Shown here one piece after another: positions 8,546 to 18,201 of a DNA stretch of 64,000 nt; the stretch's first letter is position 1, and each line of letters starts with the position of its first letter. The position numbers were made by a program, and so were the translations under genes. Source of the stretch: Terriglobia bacterium. GTDB lineage: Bacteria > Acidobacteriota > Terriglobia > Bryobacterales > Bryobacteraceae. Where the stretch lies: NCBI GenBank assembly GCA_020073615.1, contig JAIQEX010000005.1, positions 43,784 to 107,783 of the forward strand, in the 5' to 3' direction. The notes under the pieces were generated by a model, which saw only the letters and a program-made list of their open reading frames with translations, ran no database searches and had not been told where the DNA came from.

Positions 8546-9193
8546 TCAGAACGTAATTCCCACCAGAAACTCGGCCTGGTTCGGGTTGCTGTGCAGCAGG
8601 GCGTTGGGGTCGAGGAAGTGCTTCGCGCCCCAGCGTGTGTAGCGGATCTCGGGCTGTATGTGGATCAGCACCGCTTTCACGTCCAGGCCCACGCCCATCA
8701 CGAAGCCCCGGCTCGAGGTGTCGTTCAGCTCGGGCGGGTTCGACGTGCTGCTGGTCGTGGTCGATCCCGTGGCAAGCACGGTGGTCTTGACGGTCTGGGC
8801 CAACCCTTGCAGCGTGTCGAAGGCTACGCCGGCATCGACGAACGGGCGCGCCACTCCTTTCTTGCCGAAGCGGTATTTCGCCAGCAGCGGAAACTCCCAG
8901 TCGTTGCTCGTGGTGCTGCTCGTGGCCGTGGTGGTGGTGATGCCGATAATGCTGCCGATGCCGTGGTAGCTGAAATGGCGGTAGAGCGCGTCCAGCTCGA
9001 TCGACAGGTGGAAGGGCAGGCGCAGCTCCGCCGACGCGCCGAAAATGTAGCGGTTGGTGGTGGAAGTGAAACTGAAATTCCCCGATTGCGCGGTATTCAA
9101 AAAGTCCGTCCACGGCAGGCCCGCCTTCACCCCTACGGAAAGCGGCTGCGCAACAGCGGCCGTGGCGCTGCACAGCAGGAACAGTAGTCGCAT
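8546..9193 (-). CDS. Outer-membrane beta-barrel protein
   Basis: About 215 residues. It begins with a clear signal peptide (MRLLFLLCSATAAVAQ) and ends in Phe (LVGITF), the usual C-terminal signal of outer-membrane barrels. Alternating hydrophobic strands and aromatic residues (ASAELRLPFHLSIELDALYR, IHIQPEIRYTRWG) fit an OmpW/OMP_b-brl-type eight-stranded barrel. A Thr/Ser-rich loop (~75-90) is likely extracellular. I chose the ATG that places the signal peptide at the N-terminus; a TTG 18 bp upstream is also in frame. Function unknown. It lies downstream of lptB on the same strand. Confidence 0.75.
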   Translation of the reverse strand: MRLLFLLCSATAAVAQPLSVGVKAGLPWTDFLNTAQSGNFSFTSTTNRYIFGASAELRLPFHLSIELDALYRHFSYHGIGSIIGITTTTATSSTTSNDWEFPLLAKYRFGKKGVARPFVDAGVAFDTLQGLAQTVKTTVLATGSTTTSSTSNPPELNDTSSRGFVMGVGLDVKAVLIHIQPEIRYTRWGAKHFLDPNALLHSNPNQAEFLVGITF

Positions 9194-9254
9194 AGTTCTG
9201 TTACGAAGCAAGGGGCGCGAGGGTTTCCAAGCGGGGCCGCGCTTCGGGGTGAAT

Positions 9255-9983
9255 TCACACGCGCAGGGTGAACGATTCGCCCAGATAGATGCGCTTCACT
9301 TCGGGATCGCGTTCCAGCGCCTCCGGACTGCCCGCGCGGAAGATGCGGCCGTTATTGATGATGTAAGCACGGTCGGTCACCACCATGGTCTCGCGCACGT
9401 TGTGGTCGGTCACCAGGATGCCGATGCCCTGCCGCTTCAGGTCGAAGATGATGCGTTGCAGCTCCAGCACCTGAATCGGGTCGATGCCCGAGAACGGCTC
9501 GTCGAGCAGCAGAAAACTGGGCTCGATCACCAGCGAGCGCGCAATCTCCACGCGGCGGCGCTCGCCCCCGGAGAGCATGTAGCCGCGGCTGCGCCGCACC
9601 GTCTCCAGGCCGAGCTGGTCGACCAGTTGTTCCATTCTCTCGCGGCGCTCGCGCGCCCGGATGGGCAGCGTTTCCAATATGGCCATCAGATTTTCTTCCA
9701 CCGTGAGCTTGCGGAAGATGGATGGCTCCTGCGGCAGATAGCTGATGCCGCGGCGCGCGCGCTGGTACATGGGCAGGCCGGTGATGTTCTCGTCGTCCAC
9801 CAGGATTTCGCCCGAGTCGGGGCTGATCAGGCCCACGATCATGTAGAACGACGTGGTCTTGCCGGCGCCGTTGGGGCCCAGCAGCCCCACCACTTCGCCT
9901 TCCTTGACGTGCACCGAAACGTCATCCACCACACGGCGGCCGCGATAACTCTTGCAGATTTCCTTGGTCTCGAGCTGTTTCAT
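9255..9983 (-). CDS. lptB: LPS export ABC transporter ATPase LptB
   Basis: 242 residues. Walker [11 protein letters not shown]-loop [18 protein letters not shown], signature [15 protein letters not shown], Walker [16 protein letters not shown], and switch VTDHNVRET are all intact and match LptB closely. It powers extraction of LPS from the inner membrane by LptBFG. The gene is 6 bp downstream of the LptC/LptA-like gene on the same strand, so one transcript carries the ATPase and the periplasmic bridge protein. The lptF/lptG permease genes are not in the window. Confidence 0.95.
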   Translation of the reverse strand: MKQLETKEICKSYRGRRVVDDVSVHVKEGEVVGLLGPNGAGKTTSFYMIVGLISPDSGEILVDDENITGLPMYQRARRGISYLPQEPSIFRKLTVEENLMAILETLPIRARERRERMEQLVDQLGLETVRRSRGYMLSGGERRRVEIARSLVIEPSFLLLDEPFSGIDPIQVLELQRIIFDLKRQGIGILVTDHNVRETMVVTDRAYIINNGRIFRAGSPEALERDPEVKRIYLGESFTLRV

Positions 9984-9989
9984 GCGGGT

Positions 9990-12272
9990 CTACTTGCCCT
10001 TGTGGATCTGGCTGGTGGCGGGCCGGCTGGAAGCCCCATTCACCAGCAGCCTATCATCGTTAGCAAAGTAGGTCAATTCATTGCCCTCGGTCGTGTCTTT
10101 GGTGGGGCCTTTCACTTCGATCAGCTTCGGCCTGCCGCCGCGCAGAATCACCTTCTGGTCCGCGGTGTAATACTCGGCGTGCTCGGCGGAGCCGTTGCGC
10201 GTGCGGTCCGGGGGGCTCTGCACGATCTCCACGGCGCCATCGGCAAACGCTTTGTCGAGACGCGAATCAGCGCCCGATTCGGCCAGGTAAGCACGCAGCT
10301 CGCGGCTCTTCACCCGCAGCACGCCGCGCGTCAGCAGCACGCCGCCGGTATAGACCGCCAGGCGGGTGTCGTCGGCATAAACCAGGTGCGGGGCGCGCAC
10401 CACGGTCAACACCGGAGGAGAGGTGGCTGTCGCGGCATCGTTCCTGGGCTGTTCCCACAGCCACGTGACCACGTTGCCATCGGCTTGCAAACCGCGCTTC
10501 TCCCGGTCCACGTCGATGGCATCGGCCTGTATGCGGTTGGCTCCCTGCCACATGGTGGCGCCGCCTTCATAGTGGATGGTGCGGTTGTGGTTGGTGGATT
10601 CCATTTTGCGCGCCTGCGCCTGGAGCGGCTCGTCGCCGGAGAGCATCTGCGAATTCTTCTTCTCGTCCTTGTCCGGGAGCCGGCTGGAGGTCACGCCGCC
10701 CGCGGCCGTGAAATCGCCCGTGCGCTGGTCCAGGCGTATGCGGTCGGCGGAAGTGGAACCGGTGGCATCGGCGACCCGCGCGCCGGTCTCCAAAAGAATC
10801 ACGTTCTGGCCTTCATCGAGCGAGGCCTTCGCGGCGCGGGCTTTGTGTTCTCCTTCCTCGTAAGCAAAATCCCCCGCTTGCTCCATGGACGACATGCGGC
10901 TGGTTTGCGGATCGAAGTGCGCCAGGAGCTCGCGGCTGCTGGTGGTAGACACGGCGCGGTTGCGTTTGCGCTCGTCGGCAGTGGGGTCGGTCCGGGTCCG
11001 GGCGTCGGTAGCGCGGAACGATTGGATGTGGTTCTGCGCGCCGTAGGCGATCAACATGTCCTTCCCGTCGAGCGTGCGGTGGTGCTCGACCGGCGCGTTG
11101 GGCAGAAACTCCAGTGTTCCCGGCCCGTGGGTCACCACGTTGTCGATCTCATGGCCGCCCGGCCGCATCTTCATCTCCAGCACTTCGCTGCGCAGGACGT
11201 GCGTTTCGCCGGCCACGGCGCCGGGCGCGGCGAGCGGCTTCGAGGTCACCGTGCCGTGGCCCGTGCCGGTGACGTGGGCCAGCGCGCTTTCGCCGCCCTG
11301 CGTCTCGAAATCCAGGTCGAAGTGGTCGGCCGCGACCTGCGTCTCCGAAGAGGCGGAAGTCGAGACCAGTTGCGCGTTGCTTTGCGCCGTGATCTTCTGG
11401 ACCAGTCCCGCGTCGTCGTAATCCACCCATACCTGGCCGGCGGAATACTGCACCTTGCGGTTGGGGTAGGTGTCGACGCCATGGCCATTGTCGGCCACAA
11501 CTTTGCGGATTACTTTATGGCCGTCCGCCGCTTCCTGAATGGTAACCAGGGCGTTCTCGCCTTCCACCACCGTGTTCTCGCGCGTGAGCCGGCCCCACGG
11601 CTTGAGCCAGATCTGAGATTCGCTCTCGCGGTATTCCAGGCTGCCCGCTTCGATCTTCATAGGCTTGGCGTTGGGCCGCTGGGATTTCCAGTCCAGCTTC
11701 ACATCGCTCTTCATCAGCAGGTCGTGGGCGTTGGGGTCGTAGAAGGCGCCGACCGCTTCCCCGTCCCCGGTCTGGAACGCGAACGTGCAGGGACGCTCGG
11801 TCTCCACGCGGCCGGTCGTGGTATCGAAGGTGACACCGCCCGACGATTTGATGGACACCGGCGTGTGCGCCGGCTGGCCCTCGGCCGGTATGCCGCGCGT
11901 GATCTCCACCGCGCCTTCCGAATAGAGACGGTGTTCGGCGGGATAATAGGCCGCCGCCGCGCTCTTCGCCAGGTCGTAGGTGGCGGCGCAGTTGTGATAC
12001 AGCTTCAGGGTGACGTCGGTGAGATCGATGCGCGAAGCGTCCTTCACCTGCCGGATAGAGCTGGCCTGTATGTCGGCCGTCTTGCAGTGGGTATTCTCGT
12101 TGCGCTCCGAATATTGCAGCTTTTCGCCTTGCGAGCTCAACTCCTCCGGCAGCGCCTGCGGCCGCGCCGGCGCGCGGGCGCGAAGGGCTCTTCTTTGGGC
12201 TCGATAGGTGAGGCCGACGCCGCAGAGGATGACGACAATGGCCACCAGCAAAAGCCAGCGCGTGCCTCGCAT
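9990..12272 (-). CDS. Giant LptC/LptA-like (OstA-domain) LPS transport protein
   Basis: 760 residues. An N-terminal membrane anchor (WLLLVAIVVILCGVGLTY, ~5-22) is followed by an LptC-like region (~55-180) and then repeated OstA/LptA-like beta-jellyroll segments, with recurring patterns such as YYTADQKVILRGG, LSGDEPLQAQA and HYEGGATMWQGANRI. LptC is normally ~190 residues and LptA ~180, so this protein seems to fuse an anchored LptC with several LptA modules into a covalent periplasmic bridge. Operon context with lptB supports the role. A promoter-like TATAGCGCGGTATAGT lies in the shared upstream region with the divergent asparaginase gene. Domain count is my reading and not computed. Confidence 0.8.
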   Translation of the reverse strand: MRGTRWLLLVAIVVILCGVGLTYRAQRRALRARAPARPQALPEELSSQGEKLQYSERNENTHCKTADIQASSIRQVKDASRIDLTDVTLKLYHNCAATYDLAKSAAAAYYPAEHRLYSEGAVEITRGIPAEGQPAHTPVSIKSSGGVTFDTTTGRVETERPCTFAFQTGDGEAVGAFYDPNAHDLLMKSDVKLDWKSQRPNAKPMKIEAGSLEYRESESQIWLKPWGRLTRENTVVEGENALVTIQEAADGHKVIRKVVADNGHGVDTYPNRKVQYSAGQVWVDYDDAGLVQKITAQSNAQLVSTSASSETQVAADHFDLDFETQGGESALAHVTGTGHGTVTSKPLAAPGAVAGETHVLRSEVLEMKMRPGGHEIDNVVTHGPGTLEFLPNAPVEHHRTLDGKDMLIAYGAQNHIQSFRATDARTRTDPTADERKRNRAVSTTSSRELLAHFDPQTSRMSSMEQAGDFAYEEGEHKARAAKASLDEGQNVILLETGARVADATGSTSADRIRLDQRTGDFTAAGGVTSSRLPDKDEKKNSQMLSGDEPLQAQARKMESTNHNRTIHYEGGATMWQGANRIQADAIDVDREKRGLQADGNVVTWLWEQPRNDAATATSPPVLTVVRAPHLVYADDTRLAVYTGGVLLTRGVLRVKSRELRAYLAESGADSRLDKAFADGAVEIVQSPPDRTRNGSAEHAEYYTADQKVILRGGRPKLIEVKGPTKDTTEGNELTYFANDDRLLVNGASSRPATSQIHKGK

Positions 12273-12310
12273 GGGGATATTTCCACTATAGCGCGGTATA
12301 GTGAGATTGA

Positions 12311-12844
12311 TTGCGCATCAGGATCTTCGTCACCGGCGGCACCTTCGACAAGCAGTACAACGAGCTCACCGGCGAGTTGTACTTCCAACAGACCCACATC
12401 GCCGATATGCTCAAGCTGGGCCGCTGCCATCTCCCCGTGGAGATCGAAACCCTCATGATGATCGACAGCCTGCACATGACCGATGGCGACCGGCAGTTGA
12501 TCCTGGAGCGCTGCGCGGCCGCTGTCGAGCAGCGCATCGTCATCACCCACGGTACCGACTCGATGGAGCAGACCGCGGCCGTGCTGGGCCGGAATGTTCG
12601 CGGCAAGACCATCGTCCTGACCGGGGCCATGGTCCCTTACCAGTTCGGCAGCTCGGACGGCTTGTTCAATTTGGGCACTGCGCTGGCATTCGCGCAAACG
12701 CTCGGGCCGGGCGTGTATGTCGCCATGAACGGGCGCTGTTTCGCCTGGAATGCAGTGCGCAAGAACCGCGAGCGGGGAATTTTCGAGAGCGTAGACCCAG
12801 CGTCCGATAGCGTTACCGGGCCGGGCCCGAAAGGCGCCCTGTGA
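12311..12844 (+). CDS. Small single-domain asparaginase-family protein
   Basis: 177 residues from a TTG start. It carries the asparaginase N-domain motifs FVTGGTFDKQYNE (~6-18; catalytic Thr region) and VITHGTDSMEQTA (second Thr-Asp pair), and the LTGAMVPYQFGSSDGLFNLG region. Canonical L-asparaginases are ~330 residues; this belongs to a known class of ~165-residue single-domain relatives of uncertain substrate. Homologues end shortly after the NRERGIFE motif; here ~17 unrelated residues (DPASDSVTGPGPKGA and neighbours) follow, which suggests that the stop codon is supplied by DNA at the edge of the adjacent lower-GC cassette. Confidence 0.8.
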   Translation: MRIRIFVTGGTFDKQYNELTGELYFQQTHIADMLKLGRCHLPVEIETLMMIDSLHMTDGDRQLILERCAAAVEQRIVITHGTDSMEQTAAVLGRNVRGKTIVLTGAMVPYQFGSSDGLFNLGTALAFAQTLGPGVYVAMNGRCFAWNAVRKNRERGIFESVDPASDSVTGPGPKGAL

Positions 12845-12947
12845 GCAAGTAGCGTTTCACCTTCTCCAGGATGGGGTCGGTGGTACGAGCTGTCTGGCAT
12901 ACGAGTATTGGGCACTCATTGGACTTGTGCCACTTGCGCTCTGCCGT
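12813..12947 (-). pseudogene. Possible gene remnant in frame with and downstream of the 77-residue ORF
   Basis: The frame of the 77-residue gene stays open for about 44 codons beyond its TAA (12948-12950) and ends at 12813. The reading contains protein-like text such as KWHKSNECPILVCQTARTTD and PILEKVKRYLLTG, but has no usable start codon. It may be the former C-terminus of that gene cut off by a stop mutation, or a piece of another gene. I do not recognise the family. Confidence 0.25.
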
Positions 12948-13181
12948 TTATCCGCGTGAAGGAGATTTTCTTGGCGGCAACGATTGAAGGAAGTAGCCGC
13001 GGATCTTGTCATAGCCATAAACAGCATGAAGGTCGCTCTTGATCGCTGGGAGTTCTTTCGTGACCGAGCTCATGTATATGGCGTTGTAGCTGGTCCCGAT
13101 TCTGTCGAGCTCTTCTGCAACTCGTTCGCTCTCCACGGAGTTGTCCAGGTAAACGGTCGTTCTCGTTCGCTTGCTGCTCAT
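12948..13181 (-). CDS. Small protein of unknown function, coupled to the P-loop/NDT-like gene
   Basis: 77 residues. Its ATG overlaps the stop of the 526-residue gene (ATGA), which strongly suggests coupled translation. The N-terminus (RTRTTVYLDNSVESERVAEE) resembles a ribbon-helix-helix or short DNA/RNA-binding start, but the similarity is too weak to name. The C-terminus is basic (PPRKSPSRG). It looks like the second member of a two-gene cassette. Reading continues in frame after its stop, so the gene may be truncated. Confidence 0.55.
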   Translation of the reverse strand: MSSKRTRTTVYLDNSVESERVAEELDRIGTSYNAIYMSSVTKELPAIKSDLHAVYGYDKIRGYFLQSLPPRKSPSRG

Positions 13182-14758
13182 GCTTTGCCTCCAGTACTTC
13201 GCAGCCCAAGGGCTTCCTCGAAACGTCTTATTGTCGCATAGACGCGAGCGCTATGGCGCTTTGCGAGCTCATCGAGGTAATTCTGTTGAAATTGCGCAAC
13301 TTGTGCGGCGAGGAAGTCCGCCTGAGAGAGACTCCGCAATTGTGCGCTGCGGCCCATCGCACCCTTCCACTTGATAGTCGGCGCGATGCTGATTCCGTAG
13401 CGATGCAGCAGCGCTTTCAGGGCCCCCGATTCGCCCTTGAGCACCGCGTCACGTTCGGCTGGAGTGCCAGTTTGCAGGTCTCTGATTAGACTGTCCAAAT
13501 CCGCATTTCCTCCTGTGAGAATTTCGGCGTCGCGCCAGCCAGGAATCACCGTTTCCCAGAGTTGCCGTGCAGGGTATGCTTTGCGGTCTTGCTCTGGCGA
13601 ATACACGATCGCAGTCTGTCGCCGGGGCTCCGAATCGCGAAGGATCGCGTGGTGCAACAGTTCTTCTTGGACACCACTTGAATCGTTCCCGCGATATAAC
13701 GGTCGATAGGCGACAACGATGTCGGCCTGATCGACGAGGTAGTGGTCGCGCGCCCCGATCTGTTCGAAGATGGCGGCCTTGAGTCGCTTTAGTACAGGAG
13801 AGTCTTGGGCTTGATCGCGCAGGTCCTGGTTCCAGCCGGCTGGGAAAAGTTGATCGTTCTTCAGCGCGCCTGGTGGGTGGTAAAGCAACTCTTCAGTCCC
13901 TTGGTCTTGAAAGGGCCACCGATCCCCTAGCTGGGCCGACAAATAGCGGAAGCGGAACTCGTCGATCGTTGTTGGTTGAATGACGATGTACTTTTGGCTG
14001 AGCCTTTCGCTGAACGACTGAATCTCGTCGACGATTTTATGGACGTGGCTCTTGTCGACGCGAGCATCCGTCCACATCCGTCGCGGCTCTGATATTGGGT
14101 GAGAGAGATATGCAACCTTTTTGTTCGAGAACAGGAGCTCTTCCAGTGTCGAAACCGGATGCTTCACACCAATGAGGTAATGTTTGCTGCCGCAAGTTAA
14201 TGCGACCGCGTCAGCAAGGAGCATTTCCATCGATCGCCAGTCGAGTACCGTGAATGCATCAAGAAGCGCTTCCTCACCATCTTGCGGTAGTGGGAACATT
14301 CCCTCTGACGCACAAAGCCGACGGCAGCAGTCGTAGATGTCGTCGATCAGCGTTATGAACGTTGGTCGGTGCCGGCCGAAAGCATCGCGGAGAGTCTGGA
14401 AGTTTGCAGGTGTAAGATATTCTCTGGTGCGATGATTGTAATAGCAGAGGTGAAACGTGAGAATCACGTGCTTCCCATGCCGCAGGGCCGCTTGCGCCTT
14501 CTTCCACTGCACTCTGAACGCATCCTTCCAAACCTGTTTTAGGAAACTTCGGGGGAGCGCAAACTTCGCGATCGGTGACGCAGGTAGGTCTTGCAGCTTT
14601 TTGAGACTAGGTTGCGCAAATTCCTCTAGCACCTCTTCAAGCGAGAGGAGCACGACGTCATTGGGGTGGCGCAGCGAAAGCCTCTGAAGGGCTAGCCGGA
14701 TTCCAGTGCCTGGTATACCGACGACTACGTGCAAGCGCGATCTTGACGTACTACTCAT
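13178..14758 (-). CDS. Uncharacterised protein: degenerate P-loop kinase-like N-terminus plus nucleoside-deoxyribosyltransferase-like C-region
   Basis: 526 residues. Residues ~8-20 (HVVVGIPGTGIRL) look like an adenylate-kinase-type P-loop in which the Lys of GxxGxGK is replaced by Ile; a hydrophobic strand plus acids (TFITLIDDIYD, ~133-143) may be its Walker B. From ~215 on, KVAYLSHPISEPRR and later DQADIVVAYRPLYRGNDSSG then VQEELLHHA (~345-375) resemble the Rossmann-like fold of nucleoside 2-deoxyribosyltransferases and related TIR/SLOG-like NAD- or nucleotide-binding proteins, the Glu of EEL being the catalytic candidate. The gene lies in a visibly lower-GC region and is coupled to a small ORF. 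A nucleotide-sensing or nucleotide-cleaving role is inference; no experimental family is recognised. Confidence 0.7.
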   Translation of the reverse strand: MSSTSRSRLHVVVGIPGTGIRLALQRLSLRHPNDVVLLSLEEVLEEFAQPSLKKLQDLPASPIAKFALPRSFLKQVWKDAFRVQWKKAQAALRHGKHVILTFHLCYYNHRTREYLTPANFQTLRDAFGRHRPTFITLIDDIYDCCRRLCASEGMFPLPQDGEEALLDAFTVLDWRSMEMLLADAVALTCGSKHYLIGVKHPVSTLEELLFSNKKVAYLSHPISEPRRMWTDARVDKSHVHKIVDEIQSFSERLSQKYIVIQPTTIDEFRFRYLSAQLGDRWPFQDQGTEELLYHPPGALKNDQLFPAGWNQDLRDQAQDSPVLKRLKAAIFEQIGARDHYLVDQADIVVAYRPLYRGNDSSGVQEELLHHAILRDSEPRRQTAIVYSPEQDRKAYPARQLWETVIPGWRDAEILTGGNADLDSLIRDLQTGTPAERDAVLKGESGALKALLHRYGISIAPTIKWKGAMGRSAQLRSLSQADFLAAQVAQFQQNYLDELAKRHSARVYATIRRFEEALGLRSTGGKA

Positions 14759-14779
14759 GAGCCGAACTGAGACGATGAT

Positions 14780-14785
14780 AGTATA
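14780..14785 (-). promoter_or_regulatory. Candidate -10 box for the P-loop/NDT-like gene
   Basis: TATACT on the minus strand sits 22 bp before the ATG at 14758, giving a leader of about 15 nt. The matching -35 is poor, so only the -10 is proposed. Confidence 0.3.
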
Positions 14786-14926
14786 TCAGGCTTCTTTAGT
14801 TCGAAATACCGCGCAATTGCATCCAAAATCCGGGTGTGCGATAGCGCGCGCTGCCTGCAACCTCCTTTTGTGTTCCATCTGTCAAGATCAATAAGCCTAT
14901 AAGAAACAGCTGATTACAGCGAAACC

Positions 14927-14953
14927 TTGTCACTCGCCGGGCGAGTGTGCTAA
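14927..14953 (+). promoter_or_regulatory. CIRCE operator overlapping the groESL promoter
   Basis: TTGTCACTC, a 9-bp spacer, then GTGTGCTAA. This matches the CIRCE consensus (TTAGCACTC-N9-GAGTGCTAA) at 7/9 and 8/9 positions. The left half also serves as a plausible -35 (TTGTCA) with an AT-rich -10 (AATAAT, 14952-14957) at the right half. CIRCE is the binding site of the heat-shock repressor HrcA, so groESL is probably HrcA-controlled; hrcA is not in the window. Confidence 0.75.
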
Positions 14954-15037
14954 TAATAGAACCTGGAACCCCGGCAAGGCCCGACATTGGGTTCCATTTG
15001 CTAACCAATCAATTCTATTACTGGAGGTAAAGAGTCC

Positions 15038-15355
15038 ATGAAGATTCGTCCGCTCTACGACCGCATCGTGGTCAAACGGATCGAGGAGAAGGAACAGATG
15101 CAGGGTGGCCTGTACATCCCGGACACTGCCAAAGAAAAGCCCCAGGAGGGCGAGGTGGTGGCGGTGGGCAGAGGCAAGCGTCTGGAAGACGGCAAAGTGG
15201 TTCCGCTGGACGTGCAGGCGGGCGACCACATCCTGTTCGGCAAGTATTCCGGCAGCGACATCAAGCTGGATGGCATCGAATACCTGATCATGCGTGAGGA
15301 CGAGGTCCTGGGGATTCTCGAAACCGCGCCCCAAGTGGCGAAGAAAGCTTCCTAA
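15038..15355 (+). CDS. groES: Co-chaperonin GroES
   Basis: 105 residues, starting [19 protein letters not shown], with the mobile loop ([20 protein letters not shown], ~17-36) and the [13 protein letters not shown] strand that are typical of Cpn10. It caps GroEL for protein folding in the cytoplasm. A strong GGAGGT site lies 10 bp before the ATG. Transcribed from the CIRCE-containing promoter and followed by groEL after 15 bp. Confidence 0.97.
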   Translation: MKIRPLYDRIVVKRIEEKEQMQGGLYIPDTAKEKPQEGEVVAVGRGKRLEDGKVVPLDVQAGDHILFGKYSGSDIKLDGIEYLIMREDEVLGILETAPQVAKKAS

Positions 15356-16996
<1,641 letters not shown>

Positions 16997-17038
16997 GCCG
17001 GGCCGCGCGCATAAGCAAGCGGTTTCCGGACCTCGCAA

Positions 17039-17073
17039 GCCGCGCTCCCTCCCCGGGGGGCGCGGCCTTTTTT
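17039..17073 (+). terminator. Rho-independent terminator of groESL
   Basis: GCCGCGC (17039-17045) pairs with GCGCGGC (17060-17066) across a GC-rich loop that can extend the stem, followed by a run of six T. It lies ~45 bp after the groEL stop. Confidence 0.8.
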
Positions 17074-17155
17074 GTAGATTTGTAAGCATCCTCCCGCCTC
17101 GGCAACGCCCCTCCTACCCACCGCATCTAACCAAGCAGAAAGGATTCCAGATCAT

Positions 17156-18109
17156 ATGCTTAACCTGTTGAAAACAACGGGCCGCGTAGTCGCGATGCTG
17201 TTCGCTGCGGGCGTGTTCGCAGGGGCGGCGTTCGGCGCGGTGGCCCGGCCCGGAACTGTGAATTACGCGGAGGGCCAGGTTTCCTTGGACGGCAGGCCCA
17301 TCGGTGCCAAGGGGTTGGGCTCCACCGAGGCCGGCCCGGGGCAGGTGCTCCAGACCGCCAACGGCAAGGCCGAAATGCTGCTCACTCCCGGCGTCGTCCT
17401 GCGGTTGAGTGATGCGAGCGCGGTGAAGATGATTTCGCCCTCGTTGACCGACACCCGCGTCGAATTGCTCAAGGGAGAAGCCATGGTGGAGGCTGCGGAG
17501 GTTCAGAAAGAGAATCACATTGACGTGATTGACCGCGGCGCCACAATCGAACTGAAAAAGCGCGGACTCTACCGGTTCAACGCCGATCAGCCGCTCTTGG
17601 CGGTCTATGACGGCAAAGCGCAAGTGCAACAGGATGACCGCACCGTGGATGTGGGCAAGGGCAGGGAACTGCCCCTGGCGCAGAGTTCCCAACGAAAGCC
17701 TCAGAAGTTCGACACCAAACAGACCGATAGCCTGTACCAATGGAGCAAACTGCGCTCGCAATACCTGGCCGAAGCCAACATGTCTTCGGTGCGCACGATC
17801 GTCATGGACAACCCCGGCTGGTGGTACGGCACGGGCTGGTATTGGAACCCCTGGTTCAGCACGTGGGCCTTTGTGCCGGGCGGCGGCTTTCCCTTCAGTC
17901 CGTTCGGTTTCGGCTTCTACTCGCCGGCCTACTTCTTCTACAACCCGCCGCTGTTCTTCCATGTTCGTCCGGGACGAATCGTGAGGAGCTTCCCCGGTGG
18001 GCGGATTGGATCGGGAGTAGGCCTGCGCGCGCCCGCCATGCGTGCGCCGGGATCGGGATCCGGCCTGCGCGCGCCCGCCATGCGTGCGCCGGCGGTGGGC
18101 AGACGGTAG
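17156..18109 (+). CDS. Exported FecR-domain protein with Trp/Tyr/Pro-rich tail
   Basis: 317 residues from an ATG with an AGAAAGGA ribosome-binding site. A signal peptide (AMLFAAGVFAGAAFGAVA, ~13-30) is followed by a FecR-type beta-sandwich (~33-180; GQVLQTANGKAEMLLTPGVV, LRLSDASAVKM). The last ~110 residues are aromatic- and Gly-rich (NPGWWYGTGWYWNPWF) and end in two copies of GLRAPAMRAP. Acidobacteria carry many such FecR-like envelope proteins; the role is unknown, and no sigma factor or TonB gene is adjacent. Confidence 0.75.
   Translation: MLNLLKTTGRVVAMLFAAGVFAGAAFGAVARPGTVNYAEGQVSLDGRPIGAKGLGSTEAGPGQVLQTANGKAEMLLTPGVVLRLSDASAVKMISPSLTDTRVELLKGEAMVEAAEVQKENHIDVIDRGATIELKKRGLYRFNADQPLLAVYDGKAQVQQDDRTVDVGKGRELPLAQSSQRKPQKFDTKQTDSLYQWSKLRSQYLAEANMSSVRTIVMDNPGWWYGTGWYWNPWFSTWAFVPGGGFPFSPFGFGFYSPAYFFYNPPLFFHVRPGRIVRSFPGGRIGSGVGLRAPAMRAPGSGSGLRAPAMRAPAVGRR
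18020..18092 (+). repeat. Two direct copies of a 31-bp unit at the 3' end of the FecR-domain gene
   Basis: Identical 31-bp copies start at 18020 and 18062 (period 42 bp). Each encodes GLRAPAMRAP, joined by GSGS. In-frame duplication inside a coding region. Confidence 0.85.
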
Positions 18110-18201
18110 CGGGATAGTCCCCTCCGCCGCTCACCCGCCCGGTTTCACCGCATACCCGGTTTTCCCTCGCCCTTCATCGCGGCGGGCCGAATACTGCGAT
18201 C

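Noticed and set aside
9054..12458. Very long plus-strand frame over lptB and the LptC/LptA gene
   Set aside because: It is the antisense shadow of two genes with clear family motifs; high GC keeps the opposite strand open.
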